A DNA stretch of 50,922 bases from Hyphomicrobiales bacterium (GTDB lineage Bacteria; Pseudomonadota; Alphaproteobacteria; Rhizobiales; Beijerinckiaceae): assembly GCA_019247605.1 (NCBI GenBank), contig JAFBAS010000013.1, positions 1 to 50,922 of the forward strand, read 5' to 3'. Positions 27,431-35,982 of the stretch are shown here, one piece after another. The translations under genes were made by a program, and so were the position numbers. Position 1 is the stretch's first letter. Each line of letters begins with the position of its first letter. A model generated the notes under the pieces. The model did not search any database. It was not told where the DNA came from and was given only the letters and a program-made list of their open reading frames with translations.

Positions 27431-28704
27431 CCGCCAAAACGATCGTGGCGACATCGGCCCCGGCGCGCGCCACCTCGGCCCGCAAGGTGGTTTCGCCGCG
27501 AGGCGTCGAGGCCTGGCTCGTCGAGGATCACGCCAACCCACTCGTAGCGGTTCAATTCGCTTTCACCGGCGGATCCTCACAAGACCCGCAAGGCAAACCA
27601 GGCGTCGCTTATCTCATGTCGGGCATGCTCGACGAGGGCGCGGGCCCTTACGATTCCATCGCCTTTCATCAAAGGCTCGAAGATCTCGCGATCGATCTCA
27701 ATTTTGATGCCGGCCGCGATTATTTCACCGGTACTCTCAAGACGCTCACCCAATATCGCGACGAGGCTTTCGAGCTCTTGCGGCTCTCCTTGCACGAGCC
27801 ACGCTTTGAGCCCGAGGCGATGCTGCGGGTGAAGGCACAAGCCCTATCGGAGCTGCGTCACGAGGCCAATGAGCCGAACGCGATCGCGCGCAATGCTTTT
27901 GCGGCGGCCGGTTTTCCAGATCACCCCTACGGTTTGCCGCAGAAGGGCACGCTCGAAACAGTCCCGCAAATCACCCGCGACGATCTCGAGGCCTATCGAG
28001 CCAAGGCCTTTGCGCGTGCGGAGCTCAAGATCGCGGTTGTCGGCGATATCGATGAGCGGGTGCTTGCCGAGGAGCTTGACCGCGTTTTCGCCGATCTGCC
28101 TTCTCGCGGCGAGCTCGCTCTCGTCGAGCACCGGGTGGTGAGGGGAGGGGAGAAGCGCAACATCGATCTGCCGATCCCGCAGTCTGTGATCGTCTTCGGG
28201 TTGCCGGGGCTTGCGCGCAACGACAAGGATTACGTGCCCGCCGTGGTGATGAACCATATTCTCGGAGGTGGGAGCTTCACGTCCAGGCTTTGGACGGAGG
28301 TTCGCGAGAAGCGTGGCCTCGCCTATTCGGTGTATTCGAGCCTTTCGCCTTTCAAGCACGGTCCCATTCTCGCCGGCGCGACTTCGACGAAGAACGAGCG
28401 CGCTTATGAATCGATTTCGGTGATCACGGCCGAGATCAAGGCGCTTTCGCGTGACGATGTTTCCGCCGACGAGCTCGAGAAAGCGAAGAAATACCTCACC
28501 GGGTCATATGCGCTCAGATTCGATACTTCGACTAAGATCGCGCGCGAGCTCCTGCAGGCGCAGCTCGACGATCTCGGCATGGACTACTTCAAGCACCGAA
28601 ACGAAGAGATCGCCGCGGTTGAGGCTCGCGATATTGCGAGGGTCGCGAAACGTCTCCTTGACACGAAGCGCATGTTGATCGTCATCGTCGGTCAGCCCGT
28701 CTAG
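27427..28704 (+). CDS. M16 family peptidase, non-catalytic partner subunit
   Basis: A 425-aa M16 protein lacking the zinc site: the position of His-x2-Glu-His reads YLMSGMLDEG. The C-terminal half keeps the Arg/Tyr substrate-binding region in REKRGLAYSVYSSL and the glycine-rich ILGGGSFTSRLW. This matches the inactive subunit of heterodimeric M16 peptidases. No signal peptide is obvious. It is translationally coupled to the catalytic subunit by ATGA. Confidence 0.89.
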   Translation: MTAKTIVATSAPARATSARKVVSPRGVEAWLVEDHANPLVAVQFAFTGGSSQDPQGKPGVAYLMSGMLDEGAGPYDSIAFHQRLEDLAIDLNFDAGRDYFTGTLKTLTQYRDEAFELLRLSLHEPRFEPEAMLRVKAQALSELRHEANEPNAIARNAFAAAGFPDHPYGLPQKGTLETVPQITRDDLEAYRAKAFARAELKIAVVGDIDERVLAEELDRVFADLPSRGELALVEHRVVRGGEKRNIDLPIPQSVIVFGLPGLARNDKDYVPAVVMNHILGGGSFTSRLWTEVREKRGLAYSVYSSLSPFKHGPILAGATSTKNERAYESISVITAEIKALSRDDVSADELEKAKKYLTGSYALRFDTSTKIARELLQAQLDDLGMDYFKHRNEEIAAVEARDIARVAKRLLDTKRMLIVIVGQPV

Positions 28705-28788
28705 GCTCGATCTCGCGGAAAGCGGAAATTACGCGTCTCGCCAAGCTCCCCTCCGGCCGCTTCCTGCGCTATAGCGGTCTTGCGCATC

Positions 28789-30630
28789 ATGCCGATTCGT
28801 CGCCTCGACCCCGTTCTCGTGGATCGCATTGCCGCCGGCGAAGTGATCGAGCGGCCGGCTGCGGCCGTGAAGGAGCTCGTCGAGAACGCGCTCGATGCCG
28901 GGGCGACACGCGTCGACATCGTCATTGACGCTGGCGGGCGCCGCCTCATCCGGGTGTGGGATGACGGCAGCGGGATGAATGCCGACGATCTCGTCTTGTC
29001 GGTCGAGCGTCATGCCACGTCGAAGATTCCCGACGAGGATCTCTTCGCTATTTCGACGTTCGGCTTTCGCGGCGAGGCTTTGCCTTCGATCGCGGCCGTG
29101 TCTCGTCTGGAGATCGTCTCGCGGAACGAGGCCGAAAGTACCGCCCACGCCATTTCCGTCGACGCTGGAAGCGTTCGCCCGCCGCGTCCGGCGGCTCGTG
29201 CGCGCGGCACAACGGTCGAGGTGCGAGACTTGTTCGCGGCCGTACCGGCGCGGCTCAAATTCCTGAAAGGCGACCGCGCGGAGGCCAGCGCCGTCGCGGA
29301 GGTGGTGAAGCGCCTCGCGATGGCGCATGCGAATACGCGTTTCACGCTTTCGGGAGACGGTGTCGCGGCTCTCGATTATCAACATGTTGGAGAGGGGCCG
29401 GACGGCTTTGCTCGTCGGGTCGCGGAGGTGATGGGCCGCGAGTTTCGTGAGAACAGCGTCGCTCTCGAGCTTCAGCGCGAGGGGCTCTCGATCAAGGGCT
29501 TTGCCGGCTTGCCCGCCTACACCCGGGCGAGCGCGGGTGCCATCCATCTCTTCGTGAACGGGCGGCCGGTACGCGACAAGCTGCTCACGGGAGCGGTGCG
29601 CGGCGCCTACGCGGATCTATTGCCGGCCGGCCGCTACCCCGCGATCGCGCTTTATCTCGAGATCGACGCGCGTGCGGTCGACGTAAATGTGCATCCCGCG
29701 AAGGCGGAGGTGCGCTTCCGCGAGGCTGGCCTCGTGCGCGCGCTAGTCGTTTCGGCGATCGGTGATGCCTTGCGCGGAGCCGGCATTCGCCCGGTCACCC
29801 AGGCGAGCGAGCGCGCCATCGCGGCCTTTGGGGCGGGTGGCGCCTTCGGCAGGACATCTTATCGCGAGGCCGGCTGGAACAACGACGCCTTCGCGCCGAT
29901 CGAGCACGTCTCGGGCGAGCGCGCAGGCGCCAATGCGGGGCGCGCACTCGGCTTTGCGGAAGGGCAGGAGAGTTTCGATTACGCCTCTCGCCCATCGGGC
30001 GCCGTCGAGCCGCAAGCGCCCGAACCGGACAGTGCGACCGAAGCCGAAGCCTTTCCGCTCGGTGCCGCGCGCGCCCAGCTCCACGAGAACTACATCATCG
30101 CGCAGACGCGCGACGGCCTCGTCATTGTCGACCAGCATGCGGCCCATGAGCGCCTCGTCTATGAGCGGCTGAAGCGGGAAAGATCGACGCGAGGCATCGA
30201 ACGTCAGATCATGCTGACGCCCGAAATCGTCGATCTCGACCCTTCAGATTGCGCCAGGCTTCTCGAACAAGGACAGCTTCTCGAGGAGCTCGGCCTTGTG
30301 ATCGAGCCGTTCGGTCCCGGCGCGATCGCCGTTCGCGAAGCACCGGCCGCGCTTGCTTCAGGCAAGCTTCGCCAGTTGATCACCGATCTTGTCGACAGCT
30401 TCGAGGAGTGGGGAACCGCGAGCGCGCTCGAACGCAAGCTCGATCATGTGCTCGCCACCATGGCCTGCCATGGCTCCGTGCGCTCGGGCCGTCGCTTGCG
30501 CGCCGAGGAGATGGACGCGCTTTTGCGCCAGATGGAGGCGACGCCCGGCGCCGAGGTCTGCAATCACGGACGCCCGACCTTCATCACACTCAAGCTTGCC
30601 GAAATCGAGCGCCTATTCAAAAGGCGTTGA
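28789..30630 (+). CDS. mutL: DNA mismatch repair protein MutL
   Basis: A 613-aa GHKL ATPase that couples MutS to strand incision. The N-terminal motifs are VKELVENALDAGA, VWDDGSGM, STFGFRGEALPSI and GTTVEVRDLF. A variable Ala/Gly/Pro-rich linker spans about residues 340-420. The C-terminal endonuclease motif DQHAAHERLVYE fits DQHA-x2-E-x4-E, and ACHGS and CNHGRPT complete the metal site. It is therefore an endonuclease-type MutL, as expected without MutH. The ATG of MPIRRLDP is chosen over a TTG nine bases earlier. Confidence 0.95.
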   Translation: MPIRRLDPVLVDRIAAGEVIERPAAAVKELVENALDAGATRVDIVIDAGGRRLIRVWDDGSGMNADDLVLSVERHATSKIPDEDLFAISTFGFRGEALPSIAAVSRLEIVSRNEAESTAHAISVDAGSVRPPRPAARARGTTVEVRDLFAAVPARLKFLKGDRAEASAVAEVVKRLAMAHANTRFTLSGDGVAALDYQHVGEGPDGFARRVAEVMGREFRENSVALELQREGLSIKGFAGLPAYTRASAGAIHLFVNGRPVRDKLLTGAVRGAYADLLPAGRYPAIALYLEIDARAVDVNVHPAKAEVRFREAGLVRALVVSAIGDALRGAGIRPVTQASERAIAAFGAGGAFGRTSYREAGWNNDAFAPIEHVSGERAGANAGRALGFAEGQESFDYASRPSGAVEPQAPEPDSATEAEAFPLGAARAQLHENYIIAQTRDGLVIVDQHAAHERLVYERLKRERSTRGIERQIMLTPEIVDLDPSDCARLLEQGQLLEELGLVIEPFGPGAIAVREAPAALASGKLRQLITDLVDSFEEWGTASALERKLDHVLATMACHGSVRSGRRLRAEEMDALLRQMEATPGAEVCNHGRPTFITLKLAEIERLFKRR

Positions 30631-30760
30631 GCGAAGGTTGCAGTGCGCAACCCTCCCCGCTCATCACCGCAAAGGCGGGGATTCAGTCCTGTCACGGGCC
30701 TGCGTCGGGAATCTGGTTTCCCGGTTCGCGCGTTTTTGCGAAAAGAGCGCAGACGATGCT

Positions 30761-30788
30761 GCCCGCATCAAGGCCACCTGATGCGGGC
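30761..30788. terminator. Perfect 10-bp hairpin between convergent mutL and sugar transporter operon
   Basis: GCCCGCATCA and TGATGCGGGC form a perfect stem around an 8-base loop in the gap between two converging genes. There is no T-run on either side, so it is a stable 3' stem-loop that may act bidirectionally rather than a canonical intrinsic terminator. Confidence 0.45.
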
Positions 30789-30834
30789 ATGAGCCGCAAA
30801 CAGCGCCCGTCAAATCAGCGGCGCGCGCCGACGC

Positions 30835-31851
30835 TCAACTTCCCCCGCCCACGCAAGTCGACGCGTTCTTCGCATTGCAGACATCGAGCCCCGTATAGGT
30901 AGGGTCGGAGGGTGCCGGCTTGCCGTCCTTGACGTCCTTCAAGAACATCATGCTCTTGTAACCCATCTCGAAGGGCCGCTGCCCGACCTGTCCGTCGGAC
31001 AAGCCTGCCTTGAGGAGGTCCATCTGCACTGGAAGCGTGTCGGCGACGACGAGCGCCAGTGACCCGTCCTGAATCCGAGACTTATATTTCTCGGCCACCT
31101 TGCGATAGGCCTGTGGAATGAATTGAGGAAAACCGCCCGTCGGCACGAACGCATCGAGCGTCGGATATTTGCCGAGGATGTCTTCCATCTGCTGCACCGA
31201 GCGCGGGAAATCATCATCGGTGTAGAGCGGGCATCCATCCGCCTCTTTCCAGCCATTCTGGCCGGTGAGCCGTTCGCCGGGCGCCGCCGCGGATTTCTTT
31301 CCGGCGAGCGTGTCGCGGATGCCTTGCATGCGCTCGTTGTGGTTCGCGGCGGCAGCACCGCCCGATTGGATGCAGATCACGCCGCCCTTCGGCTTGATCT
31401 CCTGAACCTGCTTCGCGAGATTGACGCCGATGTCGTAGTTGTGCGTGCCGACATAGGCGATGCGCAGGCTCTTATCCTTGTCGAGGAGGTCGCTGTCCCA
31501 GGTCAGAACGGGAATTCCGGCCTTCTTCGCGCCCTCGAGCGCCTTGCCCATCGCGGCAGCGTTCGAGGCCGAAACGGCGATGCCGTCGACTTTCTTGGCG
31601 ATGAGGTCGTCCACGACCTGCACCTGCTCTTCACCGCCGCCGTGTTCGCCAGGTCCGATATACATGCATTCGAGCGCACCCTTGGATTCCGTCTCGGCCT
31701 TCTTGCAGCCGTCACGCGCCTGATCGAAAAAGGGGTTGTTCATGTTTTTCGGCACGAGCGCGAAGACGTATTTCTTGCCTTGCGCGTGGCTTGACGCGGC
31801 GGCCGCGATCGCCAAGGCCGATACGGCGACGACACCAAGGAGCTTTCGCAT
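30835..31851 (-). CDS. Sugar ABC transporter periplasmic binding protein (RbsB/FrcB-like)
   Basis: A 338-aa type-1 periplasmic binding protein. The signal peptide is MRKLLGVVAVSALAIAAAASSHAQ. The mature start KYVFALVPKNMNNPFFDQARDGCKKA is the hallmark of the ribose/fructose-type family, followed by DDLIAKKVDGIAVSASNA and GIPVLTWDSD. The ATG follows a GGAGGATC ribosome binding site. Several Cys in the C-terminal part (DVCNAKNASTC) could form a disulfide. It is the last gene of the ATPase-permease-binding protein operon. A pentose or hexose ligand is likely; which one is unknown. Confidence 0.9.
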   Translation of the reverse strand: MRKLLGVVAVSALAIAAAASSHAQGKKYVFALVPKNMNNPFFDQARDGCKKAETESKGALECMYIGPGEHGGGEEQVQVVDDLIAKKVDGIAVSASNAAAMGKALEGAKKAGIPVLTWDSDLLDKDKSLRIAYVGTHNYDIGVNLAKQVQEIKPKGGVICIQSGGAAAANHNERMQGIRDTLAGKKSAAAPGERLTGQNGWKEADGCPLYTDDDFPRSVQQMEDILGKYPTLDAFVPTGGFPQFIPQAYRKVAEKYKSRIQDGSLALVVADTLPVQMDLLKAGLSDGQVGQRPFEMGYKSMMFLKDVKDGKPAPSDPTYTGLDVCNAKNASTCVGGGS

Positions 31852-31895
31852 GTCGGATCCTCCCGGAAATGTTTCGTGATGGGCGAGGGCGCGCT

Positions 31896-32927
31896 TCATT
31901 CGGCGGGCCGCTGGCGAATTCGCTGAAGCAGAACCGCCAATACTATGAATAGCCCAACGAATGTACCTTGCCAATTGGAGTCGACCCCGGCCATCAGGAG
32001 ACTGTTGCGGATCACCTCGATGAGAGCCGCCCCCATCACGGCGCCGAAGGCGCCGCCTTCTCCGCCGATGAGGCTCGCCCCGCCGATCACGGTGGAGGCG
32101 ATGACGCGAAGCTCGTATCCGGTGCCGAGCGCGTTGATGGCGGAGCCTTGCCAGCCGACGATCATCACCGAGGCGATCGCCGCCGTGACGCCGGAGACCA
32201 CATAGGCCTCGAGCTTGATGCGCTTCACCGGCACGCCGGTGAGGCGCGAGGCATTCTCATTGCCGCCGATGGCGAACAGGTAGCGTCCCCAAGCCGTGAA
32301 ATTGAAGACATAGCCGAAGACGAGCGCCATGACGACGAGGAGCCACACCGGATTGGCGACACCGAGCATATCGCCGCCGCCGATCGCGTCGAAGGCGTCG
32401 CCATAAGGCCCGAGCTGGTAGATGATCTTGTTTTGCGAAAGCACGATCGCGAGCGAGCGTGCAATCGAGAGCATGCCGAGCGTGACGACAAAGCTCGGCA
32501 GGCCGACATAGGCGATGAGAACGCCGTTGGCGGCGCCCGCCGCGGCTCCCGCGAGAAGCGCGGCTCCGATCGCCAGGGCCCAATGATGCCCGGCTTGCAG
32601 CAAGAGGCCGCAGACCACGCCGACGAGACCCATGATCGAGCCGACCGAGAGATCGATCCCGCCTGTCAGAATGACCGCCGTCATTCCGAGCGCCATGATG
32701 CCGATAAAGGCGAAGTTGCGCGTGATGTTGAAGAAGTTGTCGGCCGAGGCGAAGGCGGCGGGCTGGTAGAGCGTCATCACGATGATGATGGCAAGCACCG
32801 CGACCGTCACCCAGAAGGACTGGCTCGTCAGCATCTTTTGGCGCAGGCTGCGCTCGCGAAGGTGCGTCACCTCCTCGACGGCCGCATGGCTCGCAACGGT
32901 TGGGGTCGCGGTCGACTGGGTGAGCAT
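31896..32927 (-). CDS. Sugar ABC transporter permease (RbsC/FrcC-like)
   Basis: A 343-aa polytopic permease of the ribose/xylose/fructose family. It has the conserved ALGMTAVILTGGIDLSVGSIMGL after the second helix and the ATPase-docking loop with GGNENASRLTGVPVKRIKL. The C-terminal helices carry VIGGASLIGGEGGAFGAVMGA. It lies 30 bases downstream of the ATPase gene and 44 upstream of the binding-protein gene. Confidence 0.91.
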   Translation of the reverse strand: MLTQSTATPTVASHAAVEEVTHLRERSLRQKMLTSQSFWVTVAVLAIIIVMTLYQPAAFASADNFFNITRNFAFIGIMALGMTAVILTGGIDLSVGSIMGLVGVVCGLLLQAGHHWALAIGAALLAGAAAGAANGVLIAYVGLPSFVVTLGMLSIARSLAIVLSQNKIIYQLGPYGDAFDAIGGGDMLGVANPVWLLVVMALVFGYVFNFTAWGRYLFAIGGNENASRLTGVPVKRIKLEAYVVSGVTAAIASVMIVGWQGSAINALGTGYELRVIASTVIGGASLIGGEGGAFGAVMGAALIEVIRNSLLMAGVDSNWQGTFVGLFIVLAVLLQRIRQRPAE

Positions 32928-32957
32928 CGATATGACGGCCTCTCGTGCCGGTTGATT

Positions 32958-33698
32958 TCAAGCGGTGCGGATGGCGCCGGTGATGAGCCCGGTCACCTCT
33001 TCGGGTGAAGTTCGGGCGATGGGTTTGTCGGCGACCTTCGCGCCGCGCCGCATGACGACGACCCTATCGCTCACCGCAAACACGTCGGGCATGCGATGGC
33101 TGATGAGAACGACGGCGATCCCCTGGTCCTTCAAGCGGCGAATGAGATCCAGCACCTCGGCGACCTGGCGCACGCTGATCGCGGCCGTCGGCTCGTCCAT
33201 GAGCACGATCCTTGCGTCGGTGAGGCGCGTCCGCGCGATCGCCACCGCCTGGCGCTGGCCGCCCGACATCTGCTTCACGAGATCGCGAGGGCGCGTCTCC
33301 GACTTCAGCTCCTTGAAGAGCTCCGCGGCGCGCGCATACATGGCCGGATAATCGAGGATGCGAAAAGGGCCGAGACGCCGCTTCAACTCGCGCCCGAGGA
33401 ACACGTTGGCGGCGGCGGTGAGATTATTGCACAGCGCGAGATCCTGATAGACGACCTCGATCCCCTCGGCTCTCGCATCGACCGGCTTATGGAAATTTTT
33501 GACTGCCCCGCCCATACGGATCTCGCCTTCGGAGGGAGGAAAATTCCCGGCGATGATCTTGACGAGCGTCGATTTGCCGGCGCCGTTGTCGCCCATCAGC
33601 CCGACCACCTCGCCGCCTTCCAAGCGCATGTCGACGCCCTTCAGCGCCTCGATGGCCCCGAAATGCTTGGCGATGCCGTCAAGCTCGAGAAGCGCCAT
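32958..33698 (-). CDS. Sugar ABC transporter ATPase, single-domain (FrcA-like)
   Basis: A 246-aa ATPase with one nucleotide-binding domain: Walker A GDNGAGKSTL, signature MSGGQRQAVAIAR, Walker B VLMDEPTAA, switch His in ISHRM. RbsA-type ATPases usually have two such domains; the single-domain form is like FrcA of Sinorhizobium and must dimerise. The ATG follows a GGGGAGGAAG ribosome binding site; the frame is open upstream to 33893 but that stretch overlaps rluD and is not similar to ABC proteins. First gene of the operon. Confidence 0.9.
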   Translation of the reverse strand: MALLELDGIAKHFGAIEALKGVDMRLEGGEVVGLMGDNGAGKSTLVKIIAGNFPPSEGEIRMGGAVKNFHKPVDARAEGIEVVYQDLALCNNLTAAANVFLGRELKRRLGPFRILDYPAMYARAAELFKELKSETRPRDLVKQMSGGQRQAVAIARTRLTDARIVLMDEPTAAISVRQVAEVLDLIRRLKDQGIAVVLISHRMPDVFAVSDRVVVMRRGAKVADKPIARTSPEEVTGLITGAIRTA

Positions 33699-33868
33699 GC
33701 TTCCTCCCCGGTATCCCGCTTCCCTTGCAGGCGCGACAGACCTTTTGCGGTCGCTCGAGGAGAATATCGTCGGGCGCGCGCGAGTAAAGTCGCAACAAGC
33801 AGCGTTCCCGCGTTCCATCGCGCCATGACGCGAGCGAAAGGCCGCGGAAAAGCTGAAGAGAGTCTCCG

Positions 33869-34876
33869 ATGACCATCCTGTCCATGATTGCATCCGAGGA
33901 TGCGCGCGGGGAACGGCTCGACCGCGTGCTCGCGTTGAATTTCGCGGATTTCAGCCGCGCGAGGCTGCAAGCCCTCATTCGTGAAGGCGCGGTGCGAATC
34001 GGCGAGATCACGACCACGGACCCATCGGTGAGGCTCAGGGGCGGAGAGAAGATCGCACTTGCAATCCCGGAAGCAGTGTCTCCAGAGCCGCGGGGCCAAG
34101 ACATTGCGTTGTCGATCCTCTACGAGGATTCGCAGATCGTCGTCATCGACAAGCCCGCCGGCCTCGTCGTGCATCCCGCGGCGGGCCATGCCGACGGCAC
34201 ATTGGTGAATGCGCTCATCGCCCATTGCGGAGAGAGCCTTTCGGGCATCGGCGGCGTGAAGCGTCCGGGCATCGTGCATCGTCTCGACAAGGATACGTCG
34301 GGCGTGATTGTCGTCGCCAAGACCGACCAGGCGCATCGAGGCCTCGCCGAGCAATTTGCCGATCACGGACGTGAGGGAACCCTCGAAAGGGAATATCAAG
34401 CCTTCGTCTGGGGGCGTCCGCGAGCGGACGTCATGGTCGTCGACCGCCCGATCGGGCGCTCGCCGCGCAATCGCGAACGCATGGCCGTGGTCCCGAAGGG
34501 GCGTGGAAAAGAGGCACTCACGCACTTATATGTCGAGGAGAGTTTTCCTCCCCGCAGTTCCGATCCGCTCGTGAGCCGAATACGCTGCCGGCTCGAGACC
34601 GGACGCACACACCAGATTCGCGTGCATCTGTCCTCGCTCGGCCATCCGCTTTTGGGCGATGCTGTCTATGGCGGTGGCTTTCGCACCAAGATGAATAAGC
34701 TCGACGAGGCCTCACAGGCGGCTTTGCGGGCGCTTGACCGCCAAGCGCTGCACGCATCTCTCCTCGGTTTTGCCCATCCGACGACCGGGAAGAAGTTGCG
34801 ATTTACGAGCAGGTTACCACCCGCTCTTGAAGCGCTTGAAAGGGCCCTCCGGGGTCTTGCTAACCCTTCCGAATAG
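33869..34876 (+). CDS. rluD: RluA-family 23S rRNA pseudouridine synthase (RluD-like)
   Basis: A 335-aa enzyme. The N-terminal S4 RNA-binding domain covers RLDRVLALNFADFSRARLQALI. The catalytic domain has the Asp motif GIVHRLDKDTSGV and the downstream LETGRTHQIRVHLSSLGHPLLGD. RluD isomerises uridines in helix 69 of 23S rRNA; RluC or RluA type specificity cannot be excluded, but the S4 domain and the pairing with rpoH fit RluD. The ATG at 33869 encodes MTILSMIASEDARGERLDRVL. Confidence 0.9.
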   Translation: MTILSMIASEDARGERLDRVLALNFADFSRARLQALIREGAVRIGEITTTDPSVRLRGGEKIALAIPEAVSPEPRGQDIALSILYEDSQIVVIDKPAGLVVHPAAGHADGTLVNALIAHCGESLSGIGGVKRPGIVHRLDKDTSGVIVVAKTDQAHRGLAEQFADHGREGTLEREYQAFVWGRPRADVMVVDRPIGRSPRNRERMAVVPKGRGKEALTHLYVEESFPPRSSDPLVSRIRCRLETGRTHQIRVHLSSLGHPLLGDAVYGGGFRTKMNKLDEASQAALRALDRQALHASLLGFAHPTTGKKLRFTSRLPPALEALERALRGLANPSE

Positions 34877-34998
34877 GGGTTCGCCGCGACCGAATGTCCA
34901 TTTTCGCCACGATTTTTCGGTATATCCTATAGCTGGTGGTGCCTTTGGGCCATCGTCAGCTCGCCGATCCTCGGGGGCTTTCCAAGGAGTCACAAGTG

Positions 34999-35895
34999 AT
35001 GGCATCTGCCGCACTGCCCATTCTGTCGTCAGAAGGCGGCCTTGCCCGCTATCTCGACGAGATCAAAAAGTTTCCGATGCTTGAGCCCCAGCAGGAATAC
35101 ATGCTGGCCAAGCGTTGGCGCGAGCATGGCGACCGGGAAGCCGCCCATCAGCTCGTGACCTCCCATTTGCGCCTCGTCGCCAAGATCGCGATGGGCTATC
35201 GCGGCTATGGCCTTCCCATGTCCGAGGTTGTGTCGGAAGGCAATGTCGGGCTCATGCAAGCGGTGAAGCGCTTCGAGCCGGAACGCGGCTTCAGGCTCGC
35301 GACCTATGCGATGTGGTGGATCAAGGCATCTATTCAGGAATACATCCTGCGTTCCTGGTCGCTTGTGAAAATGGGCACGACGGCCAACCAAAAGAAGCTT
35401 TTCTTCAACTTGCGGCGCGCCAAGAGCCGCATCTCGGCGCTCGACGAGGGCGATCTGCGTCCCGACCAGGTGAAACAAATCGCGACGAAGCTCGGCGTCA
35501 CCGAGCAGGACGTTGTCGACATGAACCGCCGACTCGGAGGCGACGCTTCGCTCAACGCGCCCTTGCGCGAGCAGGGCGAGGGCGAGTGGCAGGATTGGCT
35601 CGTGGATGACGAGGACAATCAGGAGCACAAGCTCGTGGAGGCACAGGAAGCCTCGAACCGGCACGATGCGCTGATCGACGCGCTTTCAGTCCTCAACGCG
35701 CGCGAGCGGCGCATTTTCGAGGCGAGACGCCTGGCCGAGGAGCCAATGACGCTCGAGGATCTCTCGACGGAGTTCGGCGTGTCGCGCGAGCGCGTTCGCC
35801 AGATCGAGGTGCGCGCTTTCGAGAAGGTACAAAACGCCGTGAAGACGGCCTATGCCAAGCGCGAGCTCGCACGGCCAGCCTTGCCGGTTTCATAA
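34999..35895 (+). CDS. rpoH: RNA polymerase sigma factor RpoH (sigma-32)
   Basis: A 298-aa heat-shock sigma factor. Region 2 has FPMLEPQQEYMLAKRW and the core-binding ATYAMWWIKASIQEYILRSWS; the RpoH box QKKLFFNLRR is present; region 4 ends with VSRERVRQIEVRAFEKV. It directs transcription of chaperone and protease genes after heat or misfolding stress. The ATG lies eight bases after AAGGAG (a GTG codon directly precedes it). Alphaproteobacteria often have two rpoH copies; this may be either. It sits 122 bases downstream of rluD, enough for its own promoter, which I cannot assign. Confidence 0.95.
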   Translation: MASAALPILSSEGGLARYLDEIKKFPMLEPQQEYMLAKRWREHGDREAAHQLVTSHLRLVAKIAMGYRGYGLPMSEVVSEGNVGLMQAVKRFEPERGFRLATYAMWWIKASIQEYILRSWSLVKMGTTANQKKLFFNLRRAKSRISALDEGDLRPDQVKQIATKLGVTEQDVVDMNRRLGGDASLNAPLREQGEGEWQDWLVDDEDNQEHKLVEAQEASNRHDALIDALSVLNARERRIFEARRLAEEPMTLEDLSTEFGVSRERVRQIEVRAFEKVQNAVKTAYAKRELARPALPVS

Positions 35896-35982
35896 GGAGA
35901 CCGCGACCCCTGCGTTTTACACCCGGCAAGGCTCGGACGGGAGCGACACGCGCTTGGCTTAAACCATTGCGTATCACCCCCT

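Noticed and set aside
34877-34998. Specific heat-shock or housekeeping promoter for rpoH
   Set aside because: TATATCCTATAG near 34920 is AT-rich, but no convincing -35 partner at the right spacing could be assigned.
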